Part shown: positions 6,468-7,639 of the stretch, one piece after another
How positions within the stretch are numbered: position 1 is the stretch's first letter
How the letters are laid out: the number at the start of each line of letters is the position of its first letter
Source of the DNA: Microbacteriaceae bacterium
Lineage (GTDB): Bacteria > Actinomycetota > Actinomycetes > Actinomycetales > Microbacteriaceae
Reading direction: 5' to 3'
DNA: 7,639 nucleotides
NCBI GenBank assembly: GCA_025464125.1
Contig: JAODLU010000306.1
Coordinates: 1-7,639, forward strand
Position numbers and translations under genes: made by a program
Notes under the pieces: model-generated
What the model was told of the DNA's origin: nothing
Database searches by the model: none
Seen by the model: only the letters and a program-made list of their open reading frames with translations

Positions 6468-7639
6468 GTGTCGGAACAGAACTTTGACATTGTGATCCTC
6501 GGAGCAGGCAGCGGCGGCTACGCCGCAGCGCTTCGCGCCAGCCAGCTCGGGTTTTCTGTAGCCCTCGTAGAGAAGGGAAAACTCGGCGGCACATGCCTGC
6601 ACGTCGGGTGCATTCCCACCAAGGCGCTGCTGCACTCAGCCGAGGTCGCAGACGTCACCCGCGAGTCAGCGAAATACGGCGTCACCTCGACATTCGGTGG
6701 CATCGATATCGCAGCTGTGTCGGCGTACCGCACAGAGATCGTGGCAAGCAAGTTCAAGGGACTCACCGGCCTGATCAAGGCACGCGGCATCACGGTCATT
6801 GAGGGCGAGGGTCGCCTTGCTTCCCCCACCACCGTGCAGGTCGGCGACCTGACACTGACCGGCAAGAACATCATCCTGGCGACAGGCTCGTACTCGCGCT
6901 CCCTTCCGGGGCTCGAACTGGGTGGCCGCGTGATCACCTCTGAGCAGGCCCTCGAACTGGACTTCGTTCCGAAGAAGGTGCTGGTTCTCGGCGGCGGGGT
7001 CATCGGCGTCGAGTTCTCGAGCGTCTGGAAGTCGTGGGGCGCAGATGTGCAGATCATCGAAGCGCTGCCCCATCTCGTTCCGAACGAAGACGAGTCGATC
7101 AGCAAGGTCTTCGAGCGCCAGTTCCGCAAGCGCGGCATCAACTTCAGCCTTGGTGTTCGGTTCCAGGGCGTGACCCAGAACGACCAGGGCGTCGTCGTGA
7201 CGCTCGAAGACGGCCAGACATTCGAAGGCGAGATCCTGCTCGTCGCTGTCGGTCGCGGGCCGTCCACCGCCAACCTCGGTTACGAAGAGGCTGGCATCGC
7301 AATGGACCGTGGATTCGTGCTTACTGACGAGCGCCTCGCAACAAATGTTCCCGGCGTCTACGCGGTTGGCGACATCGTTCCCGGCCTGCAACTTGCTCAT
7401 CGCGGCTTTCAGCAGGGCATCTTCGTCGCTGAAGAACTTGCCGGGCTGAACCCGATCGTGATCAAGGACATCAATATCCCGAAGGTCACGTATTCGGATC
7501 CCGAGGTCGCATCAATCGGCCTGTCCGAGGCGAAAGCCAAGGAGCAGTACGGCGACGACGCTATTTCGAGCTACGACTACAACCTGGCGGGCAACGGCAA
7601 GAGCCACATCATCGGCACCTCGGGCAACATCAAGGTCGT
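6468..7639 (+). CDS. lpdA: Dihydrolipoyl dehydrogenase, E3 subunit (C-terminus cut by window edge)
   Basis: The visible 390 residues belong to the flavoprotein that reoxidises dihydrolipoamide in the pyruvate and 2-oxoglutarate dehydrogenase complexes, passing electrons through FAD to NAD+. The FAD-binding motif is GAGSGG (12-17). The redox-active disulfide is Cys43-Cys48 in GGTCLHVGCIPTK. The NAD-binding motif is GGGVIG (175-180) with Glu198 at the end of the following strand, as expected for NAD rather than NADP. ATG-type motif LATGS (137-141) and the second FAD contact VYAVGDI (297-303) follow. The dimerisation domain starts near 337. The catalytic His-Glu pair, normally in the last 40 residues, lies beyond the window. 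The start is GTG at 6468. Genes for lipoylated E2 components often follow in actinobacteria, but none is visible. Related disulfide oxidoreductases are unlikely given the active-site sequence. Confidence 0.95.
   Translation, partial: MSEQNFDIVILGAGSGGYAAALRASQLGFSVALVEKGKLGGTCLHVGCIPTKALLHSAEVADVTRESAKYGVTSTFGGIDIAAVSAYRTEIVASKFKGLTGLIKARGITVIEGEGRLASPTTVQVGDLTLTGKNIILATGSYSRSLPGLELGGRVITSEQALELDFVPKKVLVLGGGVIGVEFSSVWKSWGADVQIIEALPHLVPNEDESISKVFERQFRKRGINFSLGVRFQGVTQNDQGVVVTLEDGQTFEGEILLVAVGRGPSTANLGYEEAGIAMDRGFVLTDERLATNVPGVYAVGDIVPGLQLAHRGFQQGIFVAEELAGLNPIVIKDINIPKVTYSDPEVASIGLSEAKAKEQYGDDAISSYDYNLAGNGKSHIIGTSGNIKV

Noticed and set aside
6518..7400. Two long minus-strand open frames opposite lpdA
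   Set aside because: They overlap each other and the intact dehydrogenase frame, and neither translation shows domain features.

Overview
The window reads as ordinary chromosome from a high-GC Gram-positive bacterium, most likely an actinobacterium of the Microbacteriaceae or a near relative. The evidence is the strong G/C bias at third codon positions, GTG starts on three genes, a primary sigma factor with a long Ala/Lys-rich and acidic N-terminal extension, an actinobacterial PAC2-family protein, and start codons that lie directly behind TAnnnT -10 boxes (leaderless transcripts). No insertion sequence, phage gene, CRISPR array, tRNA or rRNA was seen. I found no clear undescribed multi-gene system. 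The unusual material is regulatory DNA and a few protein oddities.

Layout. Four genes lie on the minus strand from 1 to 4763. In transcription order they are a PAC2-family protein (4763-3834), an MFS transporter (3761-2439), the primary sigma factor (2190-715) and the start of a MurT-like Mur ligase (708 to the window edge). Two genes lie on the plus strand: an M17 leucyl aminopeptidase (4879-6366) and a dihydrolipoyl dehydrogenase (6468 to the window edge). The 115-bp gap at 4764-4878 is a divergent promoter region. The 248-bp gap upstream of the sigma gene carries a tandem direct repeat and several inverted repeats. The 101-bp gap between the aminopeptidase and the dehydrogenase holds two overlapping inverted repeats.

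How the genes may work together. The sigma gene and murT are almost touching (6 nt between stop and start) and probably share a transcript, which would tie a peptidoglycan-amidation enzyme to housekeeping sigma expression. The PAC2 protein and the aminopeptidase are divergent neighbours and could both relate to protein or peptide turnover, but this rests on position alone. The dehydrogenase is the E3 subunit of the 2-oxoacid dehydrogenase complexes; its partner genes are probably beyond the right edge.
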